From assembly GCA_013002105.1 (NCBI GenBank), contig JABDKS010000414.1, positions 1 to 5,252 on the forward strand: a stretch of DNA of 5,252 nt, in the 5' to 3' direction. This DNA comes from Pirellulaceae bacterium (GTDB taxonomy: Bacteria > Planctomycetota > Planctomycetia > Pirellulales > Pirellulaceae). Under the pieces are notes generated by a model that ran no database searches, was not told the DNA's origin, and worked only from the letters and a program-made list of their open reading frames with translations. Positions 1-5,252 of this stretch are shown in pieces. Positions within the stretch are counted from its first letter, which is position 1. Every line of letters begins with the position of its first letter. Made by a program: the position numbers and the translations under genes.

Positions 1-2
1 CG

Positions 3-1220
3 ATCATCATGCGTGACTCGGTCAAACAGGCCGAATCGCAGATTGTCGACGACCCCAACGAGTCACTGTTGTTGACGACGATTGGCGAGGACGTCCGTAG
101 CAAACTGGGCGAGCAAACTTGGAACAAAATCGCCGACGAAATTCGCGATGCCATTACCATTAGCGTGATCCCGGGATACCAACGTTTCGCCACGTTTTTG
201 CGGTCCGAATACTTGCCCGCCTGTCGTGGCCCCATCGCCGCTTCGGGACTGCCCGACGGTCGATCGTTTTATCAAAACCGTGTTCGTCACTTCACCACCT
301 TGCCGTTGTCTGCCGATGAATTGCATGCGACTGGGATCCGTGAGAATGCGCGAATCCGAAAGGAGATGGAGGCAATCCGAGAGCGTGTCGAATTTTCGGG
401 TGATCTGCCAGCATTCTTGGAGCATTTGCGAACCGATCCCAAGTTTTATCCCACGTCGGCCGAAGAACTGATGTCGGCCGCTGCCTTGATTCTGAAGAAA
501 GCTGACGGGCGCTTGCCGAACTTGTTTGGCAAACTTCCTCGAACACCCTATGGCCTGCGAGAAATCCCTGCCCACGTCGCTCCGCAGACCACCTCTGCCT
601 ACTATTGGCCGCCGTCGACCGATGGCAAACGCGCCGGAATGTATTACTTAAACACGTACAACCTCTCGTCTCGGCCGCTGTATCAATTGGAATCACTGTC
701 GATGCACGAAGCCGTCCCGGGGCACCATCTGCAACTGGCTCTCCAAGCAGAGTTGGAAAACCTGCACCCAATCAGTCGCGAAAGCAACATCACCGCGTTC
801 ATCGAAGGTTGGGCGTTGTACAGTGAACGACTCGGGCTGGAGCTTGGTTTCTACGAAGATCCCTACCAGGATTTTGGCCGCTTGAGCATGGAAGCGTGGC
901 GCGCCAGTCGGCTGGTCGTTGATACCGGCATCCATTGGAAAGGATGGACGCGACAGCAAGCGATCGACTACATGACCGAGAACACCGCGCTGAGTCCTCA
1001 CAATATTGTCGCGGAAGTCGATCGTTACATCGGCTGGCCCGGTCAAGCGCTGGGGTACAAAGTCGGTGAGTTGGAAATATCGCGAATCCGCCGCGAAGCC
1101 GAAGCGGCGTTGGGCAATAAGTTCGACATCCGAGCTTTCCACGATCAAGTGCTGGCAGTGGGAGCCATCCCGCTGCCGCTATTAAAAAAACGAATCGACC
1201 AATGGGTAACCCAGCAGTAA
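3..1220 (+). CDS. DUF885 family putative zinc metallohydrolase, 5' end outside window
   Basis: The reading frame is open to the left edge, so this is the C-terminal part (at least 405 residues) of a family whose members are usually about 550-600 residues; any signal peptide would be in the missing part. Counting from the first visible Met (base 9), the signature HEAVPGHHLQ lies at residues 233-242. It resembles a gluzincin metal site (His233, Glu234, His239/240), and FIEGWALYSERL at 264-275 offers Glu266 as a possible further ligand. WPGQALGYKVGELEI at 343-357 is another typical C-terminal block of the family. Known of the family: bacterial DUF885 proteins are often exported and are grouped with MA-clan peptidases, but their substrates are mostly unknown. 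The gene is convergent with pncB. Its last codons (TQQ-stop) lie in sequence shared with the downstream repeat unit. A run of seven A at 1184-1190 sits near the end. Family is confident; enzymatic activity is inferred. Confidence 0.9.
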   Translation: MIMRDSVKQAESQIVDDPNESLLLTTIGEDVRSKLGEQTWNKIADEIRDAITISVIPGYQRFATFLRSEYLPACRGPIAASGLPDGRSFYQNRVRHFTTLPLSADELHATGIRENARIRKEMEAIRERVEFSGDLPAFLEHLRTDPKFYPTSAEELMSAAALILKKADGRLPNLFGKLPRTPYGLREIPAHVAPQTTSAYYWPPSTDGKRAGMYYLNTYNLSSRPLYQLESLSMHEAVPGHHLQLALQAELENLHPISRESNITAFIEGWALYSERLGLELGFYEDPYQDFGRLSMEAWRASRLVVDTGIHWKGWTRQQAIDYMTENTALSPHNIVAEVDRYIGWPGQALGYKVGELEISRIRREAEAALGNKFDIRAFHDQVLAVGAIPLPLLKKRIDQWVTQQ

Positions 1221-1223
1221 CCA

Positions 1224-1249
1224 GTAGAACGGACTTCAGTCCGTTACCC
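1224..1249 (+). repeat. Intergenic palindromic repeat, copy 1
   Basis: This is the first of four copies. The core is aacggacttcagtccgtt, a perfect 8-base inverted repeat around a two-base centre (tc), preceded by gtag and followed by accc. It begins three bases after the stop codon of the DUF885 gene. The 15 bases before it also match the bases before copy 3 closely, so the true unit may begin inside the gene. Confidence 0.9.
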
Positions 1250-1256
1250 CCAACCT

Positions 1257-1282
1257 GTAGAACGGACTTCAGTCCGTTACCC
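1257..1282 (+). repeat. Intergenic palindromic repeat, copy 2
   Basis: This 26-base segment is identical to copy 1, starting 33 bases further on in the same orientation. It is separated from copy 1 by only seven bases (cccaacct plus or minus one base at the edge), so it lacks the longer acccagca-type leader seen before copies 1 and 3. Confidence 0.9.
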
Positions 1283-1306
1283 TCGGTTACACCCAGCAAG
1301 CAACCA

Positions 1307-1332
1307 GTAGAACGGACTTCAGTCCGTTACCC
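1307..1332 (+). repeat. Intergenic palindromic repeat, copy 3
   Basis: This 26-base segment is identical to copies 1 and 2, starting 50 bases after copy 2. The preceding stretch from 1291 (acccagcaagcaacca) matches the end of the DUF885 gene at 1209-1223 with one base inserted and one substitution. Together with copy 4 it forms an inverted pair with 23 bases between. Confidence 0.9.
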
Positions 1333-1351
1333 CTACACCCAACACGCAAGC

Positions 1352-1373
1352 AACGGACTAAAGTCCGTTCTAC
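1352..1373 (-). repeat. Intergenic palindromic repeat, copy 4 (inverted, variant centre)
   Basis: Read on the minus strand, these 22 bases match the first 22 bases of copies 1-3 except for one base in the centre (ttta in place of ttca). Its flanking gtag is therefore on the right side, facing pncB. The TAG at 1372-1370 within this flank is the stop codon of the pncB frame, so repeat and gene overlap. The 8-base arms of the core remain perfectly complementary. Confidence 0.88.
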
Positions 1374-2830
1374 GTTGATTGCGCCTCGCCTATCAGCTTG
1401 CGTTTTTGTTCTGCCAAGCGAACCTCTAAACCAGTGGCATAGGTTGGCTGACTGTTCAAACCTCGGATCGATGACGGAATTTGCGATCGCTGCTCGATGG
1501 CATACTCGCGCAGTTGTTCCAACGCGGGCAATTGGGCAACCAACTGGCCGCCGCGTAGTACCGGTATCAACAAATCCGCATGCTCCGTCGCTCCAGCAAA
1601 CTCGACCAACTCACCAGGTCGGATCAGCAAGTCAACTCGTGGATTCTCCGGTGGGCCAATCAGTTCGCTGTAAATTGCATCGCCGGCCATTTGTCCATCA
1701 CGGTAGTACCGACGGACCTGTTGGATGCCGGGAGTCGATGTTTTGATGGCGAGTTCTGACAACTTGATGCGAGGTTGCCACCGGCCGTCGTCGTCGGCGA
1801 TTGCCGCAAGCTTGTAGACGCCGCCCAATGCAGGTTGATCACGAGCTGTCACCAAGTTTGTGCCGACGCCCCAGACTGCGATCTTCGCGCCGTCACGTTT
1901 GAGCCGCGCGATCGCGTATTCGTCCAAATCGTTGCTGGCAACAATGACTGCATCGGGGAATCCTGCTTCGTCGAGTAACCGACGCGACTGGATGCTCAAC
2001 TGTGCCAAGTCGCCCGAGTCCAATCGAATGCCCACCATCTCGTGCCCCGATTCTCTCAGCCGATGCCCGACTTGGATCGCAAGCTTGACTCCGCCGATCG
2101 TATCGTACGTATCGACCAGAAACACGCAATTGTTTGGCATTGCATCGGCATACGCACTCAGCGCGGTCAACTCATCGTCGAATGCCATGATCCAACTGTG
2201 TGCGTGAGTTCCCTTGACGGGAATGCCCAGTAGTTTTCCGGCTAAGACATTGCTGGTTGCCGTGCAACCACCAACATACGCCGCACGCGCAGCCGATAAC
2301 CCGCCATCAATACCTTGTGCGCGGCGCAAGCCAAATTCCAAAACCGGTTCACCCTCGGCAGCGTCACAGACTCGCGCCGCCTTGGTGGCGATCAAGGTTT
2401 GGAAATTCACGATGTTCAGAAGCGCCGTCTCGATCCACTGACACTGCCATAGCGGACCGGTGACGCGAACGAGCGGCTCGTGGGCAAAGACGACGGTTCC
2501 TTCGGGAATCGCATCGATGTCGACGGTCAATCGCAACGACAACAATTCGGTTAGAAAATCTTGATGAAAGAGCGGCTTTGCGTCGTTGCCCCTCAATTCT
2601 CTCAGATAGTCAACGTCCGACTGAGTGACTTGAAACGATCGCAACCACTCCACCGCCGGTTCCAAGCCTGCCGCGATCGCATATTGACCGTCAAAGGGAC
2701 ATTGACGAAAGAACAAATGAAACACCGTGGGTTGTTGGTGCATCTTGTTCTGCCAGTAACCGTAACCCATCGTCAATTGGTACAGATCTGTCAGCAGCGA
2801 AAGCCCCGTGCCATAGGTCTCTGGAATCAT
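1370..2830 (-). CDS. pncB: Nicotinate phosphoribosyltransferase
   Basis: The enzyme joins nicotinate to PRPP, with ATP hydrolysis, to give nicotinate mononucleotide, the entry step of NAD salvage (Preiss-Handler pathway) in the cytoplasm. From the ATG at 2830 the product is 486 residues, normal for this family. Recognisable blocks are the N-terminal TDLYQLTMGYGYW (14-26), FGLRRAQG (166-173), GTHAHSW (207-213) holding the conserved His211 that is phosphorylated in characterised homologues, RLDSGD (269-274) and GVGTNLVT (321-328) of the phosphate-binding region. The C-terminal LPALEQLREYA and YATGLEVRLAEQK blocks are also typical. I chose the ATG at 2830 because GGAAAG lies six bases upstream and it gives the usual short N-terminus. 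A GTG at 2860 would add ten residues and overlap the DUF1992 stop codon as GTGA, so coupling from that start is also possible. The stop codon lies in palindrome copy 4. Confidence 0.95.
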   Translation of the reverse strand: MIPETYGTGLSLLTDLYQLTMGYGYWQNKMHQQPTVFHLFFRQCPFDGQYAIAAGLEPAVEWLRSFQVTQSDVDYLRELRGNDAKPLFHQDFLTELLSLRLTVDIDAIPEGTVVFAHEPLVRVTGPLWQCQWIETALLNIVNFQTLIATKAARVCDAAEGEPVLEFGLRRAQGIDGGLSAARAAYVGGCTATSNVLAGKLLGIPVKGTHAHSWIMAFDDELTALSAYADAMPNNCVFLVDTYDTIGGVKLAIQVGHRLRESGHEMVGIRLDSGDLAQLSIQSRRLLDEAGFPDAVIVASNDLDEYAIARLKRDGAKIAVWGVGTNLVTARDQPALGGVYKLAAIADDDGRWQPRIKLSELAIKTSTPGIQQVRRYYRDGQMAGDAIYSELIGPPENPRVDLLIRPGELVEFAGATEHADLLIPVLRGGQLVAQLPALEQLREYAIEQRSQIPSSIRGLNSQPTYATGLEVRLAEQKRKLIGEAQST

Positions 2831-2856
2831 AGTCAACTTTCCGCTGGCGGTCGAAA

Positions 2857-3102
2857 TCACCGCGACGACGTGCGTTCAGCCACACTTAAACTAGGGGGAG
2901 GAATCGAGTCGGCAACTTGGGGTCGCAAGGAATCGCGAATCGCTCGCCGTGCCCAACCATGAGGATCGTTGATGTCCATGAACTCTTCCAATGGACGACC
3001 GAAGCCCGGCAGATTATCAAATTTGCCCTCCTGCTGTGCGCAACGGATTCGGTTCTCTGAAATTTGTTGCCAAGCGCGGTGGAGTTCTTCGAAGGAGGCC
3101 AT
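2857..3102 (-). CDS. Small DUF1992 (DNAJC28 conserved-domain) protein
   Basis: This 81-residue protein carries the DUF1992 signature: an N-terminal helix (residues 5-25), then EGKFDNLPGFGRPL at 25-38 and an acidic/His segment followed by ARRAIRDSLRP at 51-61. The domain is named after a conserved region of the DnaJ homologue DNAJC28; bacterial members, such as the E. coli YhdN type, lack the J domain, as here. Their molecular role is not established, so none is claimed. It is shorter than typical stand-alone members (around 110-130 residues), and the last 20 residues (rich in Ser and Pro) look unstructured. ATG at 3102 is the only early Met; the bases before it (CCAGAG) are a weak ribosome site. 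Its TGA at 2857-2859 overlaps a GTG that could start pncB, and the pncB ATG is 26 bases further on, so the two are probably co-transcribed. Confidence 0.85.
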   Translation of the reverse strand: MASFEELHRAWQQISENRIRCAQQEGKFDNLPGFGRPLEEFMDINDPHGWARRAIRDSLRPQVADSIPPPSLSVAERTSSR

Positions 3103-3212
3103 CTCTGGATTCTACCGCGTCGCAGATATGAACGCAGCAGTGACCTGTACGGTGAACCCAAACGATCGCCGCATCCATTTCAATGATGCTCTAGCTGGGC
3201 AGCGCCACCTGT

Positions 3213-3243
3213 CATGAGCCGATGGGCGCTCGCCCCGATTATG
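3213..3243. repeat. Degenerate intergenic inverted repeat
   Basis: The segment has matching ends (cat...atg) and a strong GC core gggcgctcgccc at 3224-3235, five paired bases around CT, with imperfect pairing in between. It lies in the gap between the tadE-like and DUF1992 genes. Its form recalls degenerate palindromes scattered between planctomycete genes, but only one copy is present here, so family membership is inferred. Confidence 0.35.
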
Positions 3244-3286
3244 TTTGCAACGAATCGCGACTATCGCCGTGCGGCTATCGGGACGG

Positions 3287-3321
3287 CAAAACACAGCGTT
3301 CTGATTCCAATCTAGCGCTGT
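3287..3321 (-). terminator. Possible terminator after the tadG-tadE pair
   Basis: On the minus strand, five bases after the tadE-like stop codon, ACAGCG (3321-3316) is followed 17 bases later by CGCTGT (3298-3293) and then GTTTTG. The six-base stem is short and the loop large, so this would be a weak intrinsic terminator. Its position and the T-run direction fit the end of the tadE transcript. Confidence 0.3.
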
Positions 3322-3325
3322 CCAA

Positions 3326-3745
3326 CTAGTTCAAGCGTTCTGACCGCATCGTGGTCGATGCTTTGAGTGGACCGTCGTAGAAAAACGGTGGGATCCAGCT
3401 GACGTCGCTAAAAGGCACAGAAATGGCCACGGTCACCTTCTCGTTGTTCGTTGCCGCGCTTGGATCCGGTGTAACCTTGACACTTCCACCGGATACATCG
3501 ACCGCGGCTCCAGCCAGGTAGTCCTGGACGGTTGCGACGACCGAATCGGCGGTCGCGCTTTCCATCACCGCCATCCGGGCACCTTCGCGACTCGCGTTAA
3601 TCAACGTTTGTTGAACCATCATCATCCGGCCGAACTCCACGATGCCGAAGACCATCATCATAAAGATGGGGGCGACAACCGCGAACTCAACCGCCGCAAC
3701 GGCGGTCCGTCTCGTCGCCGATCGTTTCATTGAACGTAAAAACAT
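3326..3745 (-). CDS. TadE-like envelope/pilus assembly protein
   Basis: The 139-residue product begins with a basic stretch (KRSATRRT, residues 7-14), followed by the TadE-type hydrophobic segment AVAAVEFAVVAPIFMMMVFGIVEFGR (about 15-40, described here by its parts: AVEFAV, then a Met/Phe-rich core, then GIVEFGR). Glu20 sits where type IVb pilin-like proteins have the Glu at +5 of the prepilin-peptidase site, with Ala rather than Gly before the cut; processing is inferred. QQTLINASREGARMAV follows at about 45-60, the usual conserved helix after the membrane segment. The remaining part is a small, probably extracytoplasmic beta-rich domain. In Flp/Tad systems TadE acts as a minor pseudopilin. 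I prefer the ATG at 3745; a TTG at 3763 would add six residues and an ATG at 3730 remove five, and no start has a good Shine-Dalgarno. It lies 40 bases downstream of the tadG-like gene, probably in one operon. Confidence 0.88.
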   Translation of the reverse strand: MFLRSMKRSATRRTAVAAVEFAVVAPIFMMMVFGIVEFGRMMMVQQTLINASREGARMAVMESATADSVVATVQDYLAGAAVDVSGGSVKVTPDPSAATNNEKVTVAISVPFSDVSWIPPFFYDGPLKASTTMRSERLN

Positions 3746-3785
3746 GGTTTTGTGGTTTCTCAAGAGAAAGTTTAATCGTGTGGTG

Positions 3786-4970
3786 CTACTGAACGAGTCT
3801 TGGCGGCGAGTAGACTCCCGAACTCGATCCGTTGGTCGAACCCTGGATCACGCCTGGAAAGGCCATCGATGCCGGCTGCACGTAGACACCTTTGTCATTG
3901 CCAGAGAGATTGGCGTACATAATCCGAACGCACACAAATTTGACAATCGTGTAGACCGCGTTGTTGCCATTGCCGTCGACACTCCGGTAGATGGGCATGA
4001 CTCTGGGCTGACCGATAATCGCCTGAAGATCTTTTTGGATGCTGGCACTCAGGCCCGGATTTCCGGACAATTCCAGTTCACCATCCGAATCAAGTTCCAG
4101 TGAGCCACCATGGAAATTCATATCCGACTTGCTCAATCCATTTCGAATTTGATTACCCAAGTAAGACGTCGAGTTATTGGAAACGCCAATATTGACGGCA
4201 CCCAAGTTTCCAGAGCTCGTGTTTTTCTTGCCCTTTTTGTCCTTGGAATCATTGGGATAGATTTTGAATTCTCGGACACCATCGTTGCCCGACGACACGC
4301 TATTGGATTGTGAATCATACGACCAATTGTCATCACCGCCTCCGTTCATCGCGGCGTTCCATTCGTCCTCAGACAGCGTGATTGGCAGGACAGGAACGTT
4401 CTCGCCCGAGGCAGGCGAACGGAAACCCGACACGTTGCGAATCAACGCCGCTGTCGCTTCAGTAATGACGTCTTGACGGTCATGCCCCAAAACGTTGCCA
4501 AAGAATAGAGGCACGCCACCATTCTGTCCGTTCGTGCGACGGATCCGAACCTTCACTGCGTTGTAGGACTCCGGGTTATCGAATTGTAGCTCATTGGATT
4601 CACCGCCAAAGTCGTAACGCCCCACTACGACGTCGGCATCCGCTTCGACATCCGCTGCATCGCTAAGCACCAGGTTGGATTGCGAGTAATTCGACGCAAG
4701 TTCATGTGCGAGCCCGCTTGCGCTCTCCGCATCGCCACTACGCGAGTACTCTAGCGCGGCAGCGTGTGCTGCGGCATCGGCCGTGCGTTGTGCCTCGGTT
4801 TTTGCCATCGCGATGTATCCCAAGTCAACCGCGAAAGCAACCATCGCCAACAATACGATCATCAAGATGGACGCCAGGACGGTAACTGAACCCCGACGTG
4901 AATCAGAAGATGGAGCCCGTCGGACATGCGTCAGGGATTGAGAACTTGAGTACTTACGTGACTGGATCAT
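3786..4970 (-). CDS. TadG-related protein with long planctomycete-type C-terminal region
   Basis: From ATG 4970 the protein has 394 residues. A short polar N-terminus ends in SRRGSV (24-29), followed by one transmembrane segment (about 28-49, ending VDLGYI) and the Tad-domain helix KTEAQRTADAAAHAAALEY (about 57-75). A segment around 116-170 (GRYDFGG, NAVKVRIRR, PLFFGNVLG, ITEATAAL) is typical of TadG-like proteins. The rest is a Ser/Asn/Gly-rich stretch with a Lys patch (SKDKKGKK, about 242-249), then a conserved-looking tail with NNSTSYLGNQI, NPGLSASI, IIGQPRVMPIY, GNGNNAVYTIVKFVCVRI and VYVQPA. No von Willebrand MIDAS motif is evident. The product is expected to be anchored in the membrane with its bulk outside. 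In-frame ATGs at 5063, 5042 and 4994 could lengthen it by up to 31 residues; I chose 4970 because it gives the usual N-terminal length. Family is confident; function of the tail is unknown. Confidence 0.87.
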   Translation of the reverse strand: MIQSRKYSSSQSLTHVRRAPSSDSRRGSVTVLASILMIVLLAMVAFAVDLGYIAMAKTEAQRTADAAAHAAALEYSRSGDAESASGLAHELASNYSQSNLVLSDAADVEADADVVVGRYDFGGESNELQFDNPESYNAVKVRIRRTNGQNGGVPLFFGNVLGHDRQDVITEATAALIRNVSGFRSPASGENVPVLPITLSEDEWNAAMNGGGDDNWSYDSQSNSVSSGNDGVREFKIYPNDSKDKKGKKNTSSGNLGAVNIGVSNNSTSYLGNQIRNGLSKSDMNFHGGSLELDSDGELELSGNPGLSASIQKDLQAIIGQPRVMPIYRSVDGNGNNAVYTIVKFVCVRIMYANLSGNDKGVYVQPASMAFPGVIQGSTNGSSSGVYSPPRLVQ

Positions 4971-4974
4971 TTGT

Positions 4975-5252
4975 TTACGCTCGGCGAATATCATTTGACT
5001 GTGATAAAGGGTTACTCCCGGCACGGCGCGAGTATGGGACATGGACTCGCCTGCCTTCGACATCGAAGCGTTCGCGTATCTGCGAGCGCGAGAGCATTTC
5101 CATCATTGATGTAGATTTGCCGTGATTGACGCGACGAAGTGCAAAACAGAGTTTGCCCAAAGATCGATAGGTCCGAGCCAGCCAATCGAGAAGGAATCCC
5201 CACTCTTTTGAGGGTTCACCGACAACCACACGCTCGCGAAAACCCGCTAACC
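4975..5252 (-). other. Open minus-strand frame at right edge: possible gene tail or tadG leader
   Basis: A frame open to the window edge runs on the minus strand to a TAA at 4977-4975, four bases before the preferred tadG-like ATG. The product reads in part VVVGEPSKEWGFLLDWLARTYRSLGK, described by its pieces EWGFLLDWLAR and SLGKLCFALRR, then a basic tail; I recognise no family. If real, it would be the last gene before tadG in the operon. The alternative is that this is leader DNA, or that its last 90 bases encode the extended tadG N-terminus in another frame. An inverted repeat cttcga-ca-tcgaag lies at 5055-5068. I see no clear promoter. Confidence that it is coding is low. Confidence 0.22.

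Larger units (their letters stand above)
1224..1373. terminator. Possible bidirectional terminator region made of repeat hairpins
   Basis: The four palindromes occupy the whole gap between two convergent genes, the usual place for shared termination. Each core could fold into a 7-8 bp hairpin in RNA from either strand, and copies 3 and 4 could instead pair with each other over 22 positions. There is no U-tract after any hairpin, so a classical intrinsic terminator is not shown. The elements may instead slow 3' exonucleases, as REP-type hairpins do in enterobacteria. The role is inferred from location and structure only. Confidence 0.4.
3103..3325. other. Intergenic gap between tadE-like and DUF1992 genes
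   Basis: These 223 bases separate two minus-strand gene pairs. They hold the weak terminator candidate and the degenerate inverted repeat listed separately. A promoter for DUF1992-pncB is expected here, but I see no convincing -35/-10 pair: a TTGAAA at about 3175-3180 (minus strand) lacks a partner at 16-18 bases. Short frames on both strands have no recognisable protein features and are taken as non-coding. Confidence 0.5.

Noticed and set aside
1184..1190. A7 run near the end of the DUF885 gene as a programmed frameshift site
   Set aside because: There is no downstream gene to fuse to and the shift would affect only about ten codons; a plain homopolymer is enough to explain it.
63..1299. 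Long antisense frames (63-575, 292-771, 693-1148 and 799-1299 on the minus strand) within the DUF885 gene
   Set aside because: They lie opposite a gene with clear family motifs and their products show no recognisable domain; they are shadows of its codon bias.
1209..1373. The four repeats as a small CRISPR array
   Set aside because: Spacing is irregular (33, 50, 45 bases), one copy is inverted, the intervening pieces resemble each other, and no cas gene is present.
1482..2685. Several GCGATCGC-like octamers in pncB as HIP1-type repeats
   Set aside because: Only a few imperfect instances occur inside coding sequence and are explained by codon choice; HIP1 enrichment is a cyanobacterial feature.
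2561..2962. Plus-strand frame of 133 codons across the pncB/DUF1992 junction
   Set aside because: It is antisense to two well-supported genes, and its product has no recognisable motif.
3112..3294. Minus-strand 60-codon frame and overlapping plus-strand frame in the intergenic gap
   Set aside because: The products are basic, Arg-rich and unlike any known family, with no ribosome site; the region contains palindromic non-coding sequence.
3642..4103. Plus-strand frame of 153 codons across the tadE/tadG junction
   Set aside because: It is antisense to both Tad-type genes and has no signal or domain of its own.
5115..5160. Sigma-54-type promoter (TGGGCAA...TTGC on the minus strand) upstream of tadG
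   Set aside because: The GG to GC spacing is 13-14 bases instead of the required 10.

Overview
The window looks like chromosomal DNA from a planctomycete, probably a Rhodopirellula-like member of the Pirellulales. This is inferred from the moderately GC-rich composition (not measured), weak Shine-Dalgarno sequences, a TadG-like protein with a long C-terminal region of planctomycete type, and an intergenic palindrome family. No database search was possible, so the lineage is provisional.

Layout: the left quarter (1-1220, + strand) is the 3' part of a DUF885-family putative metallohydrolase gene whose start lies outside the window. It converges on a minus-strand gene for nicotinate phosphoribosyltransferase (pncB type). 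The roughly 150 bases between them are almost entirely a cluster of four palindromic repeats, and both genes appear to end inside repeat sequence: the pncB stop codon lies within the conserved core-plus-flank of copy 4. Upstream of pncB on the same strand, and touching or overlapping it, is a small DUF1992 (DNAJC28 conserved-domain) gene. A 223-base gap with a possible terminator and a degenerate inverted repeat separates these from a minus-strand pair encoding a TadG-like and a TadE-like protein, both with one N-terminal transmembrane segment. The right end (about 4971-5252) has no secure gene, only an open minus-strand frame that may be the tail of another gene or leader DNA of tadG.

Three functional blocks are present. 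The DUF885 protein is probably a secreted or periplasmic peptidase or hydrolase (family inference). DUF1992-pncB looks like a two-gene unit whose second product feeds NAD salvage. The TadG-TadE pair belongs to the Flp/Tad pilus or envelope-protein families, but no pilin, ATPase, secretin or prepilin peptidase gene is visible here.

I see no defence system, mobile element, CRISPR array or RNA gene. The least ordinary signal is the way the palindromic repeats form the 3' ends of both convergent genes.
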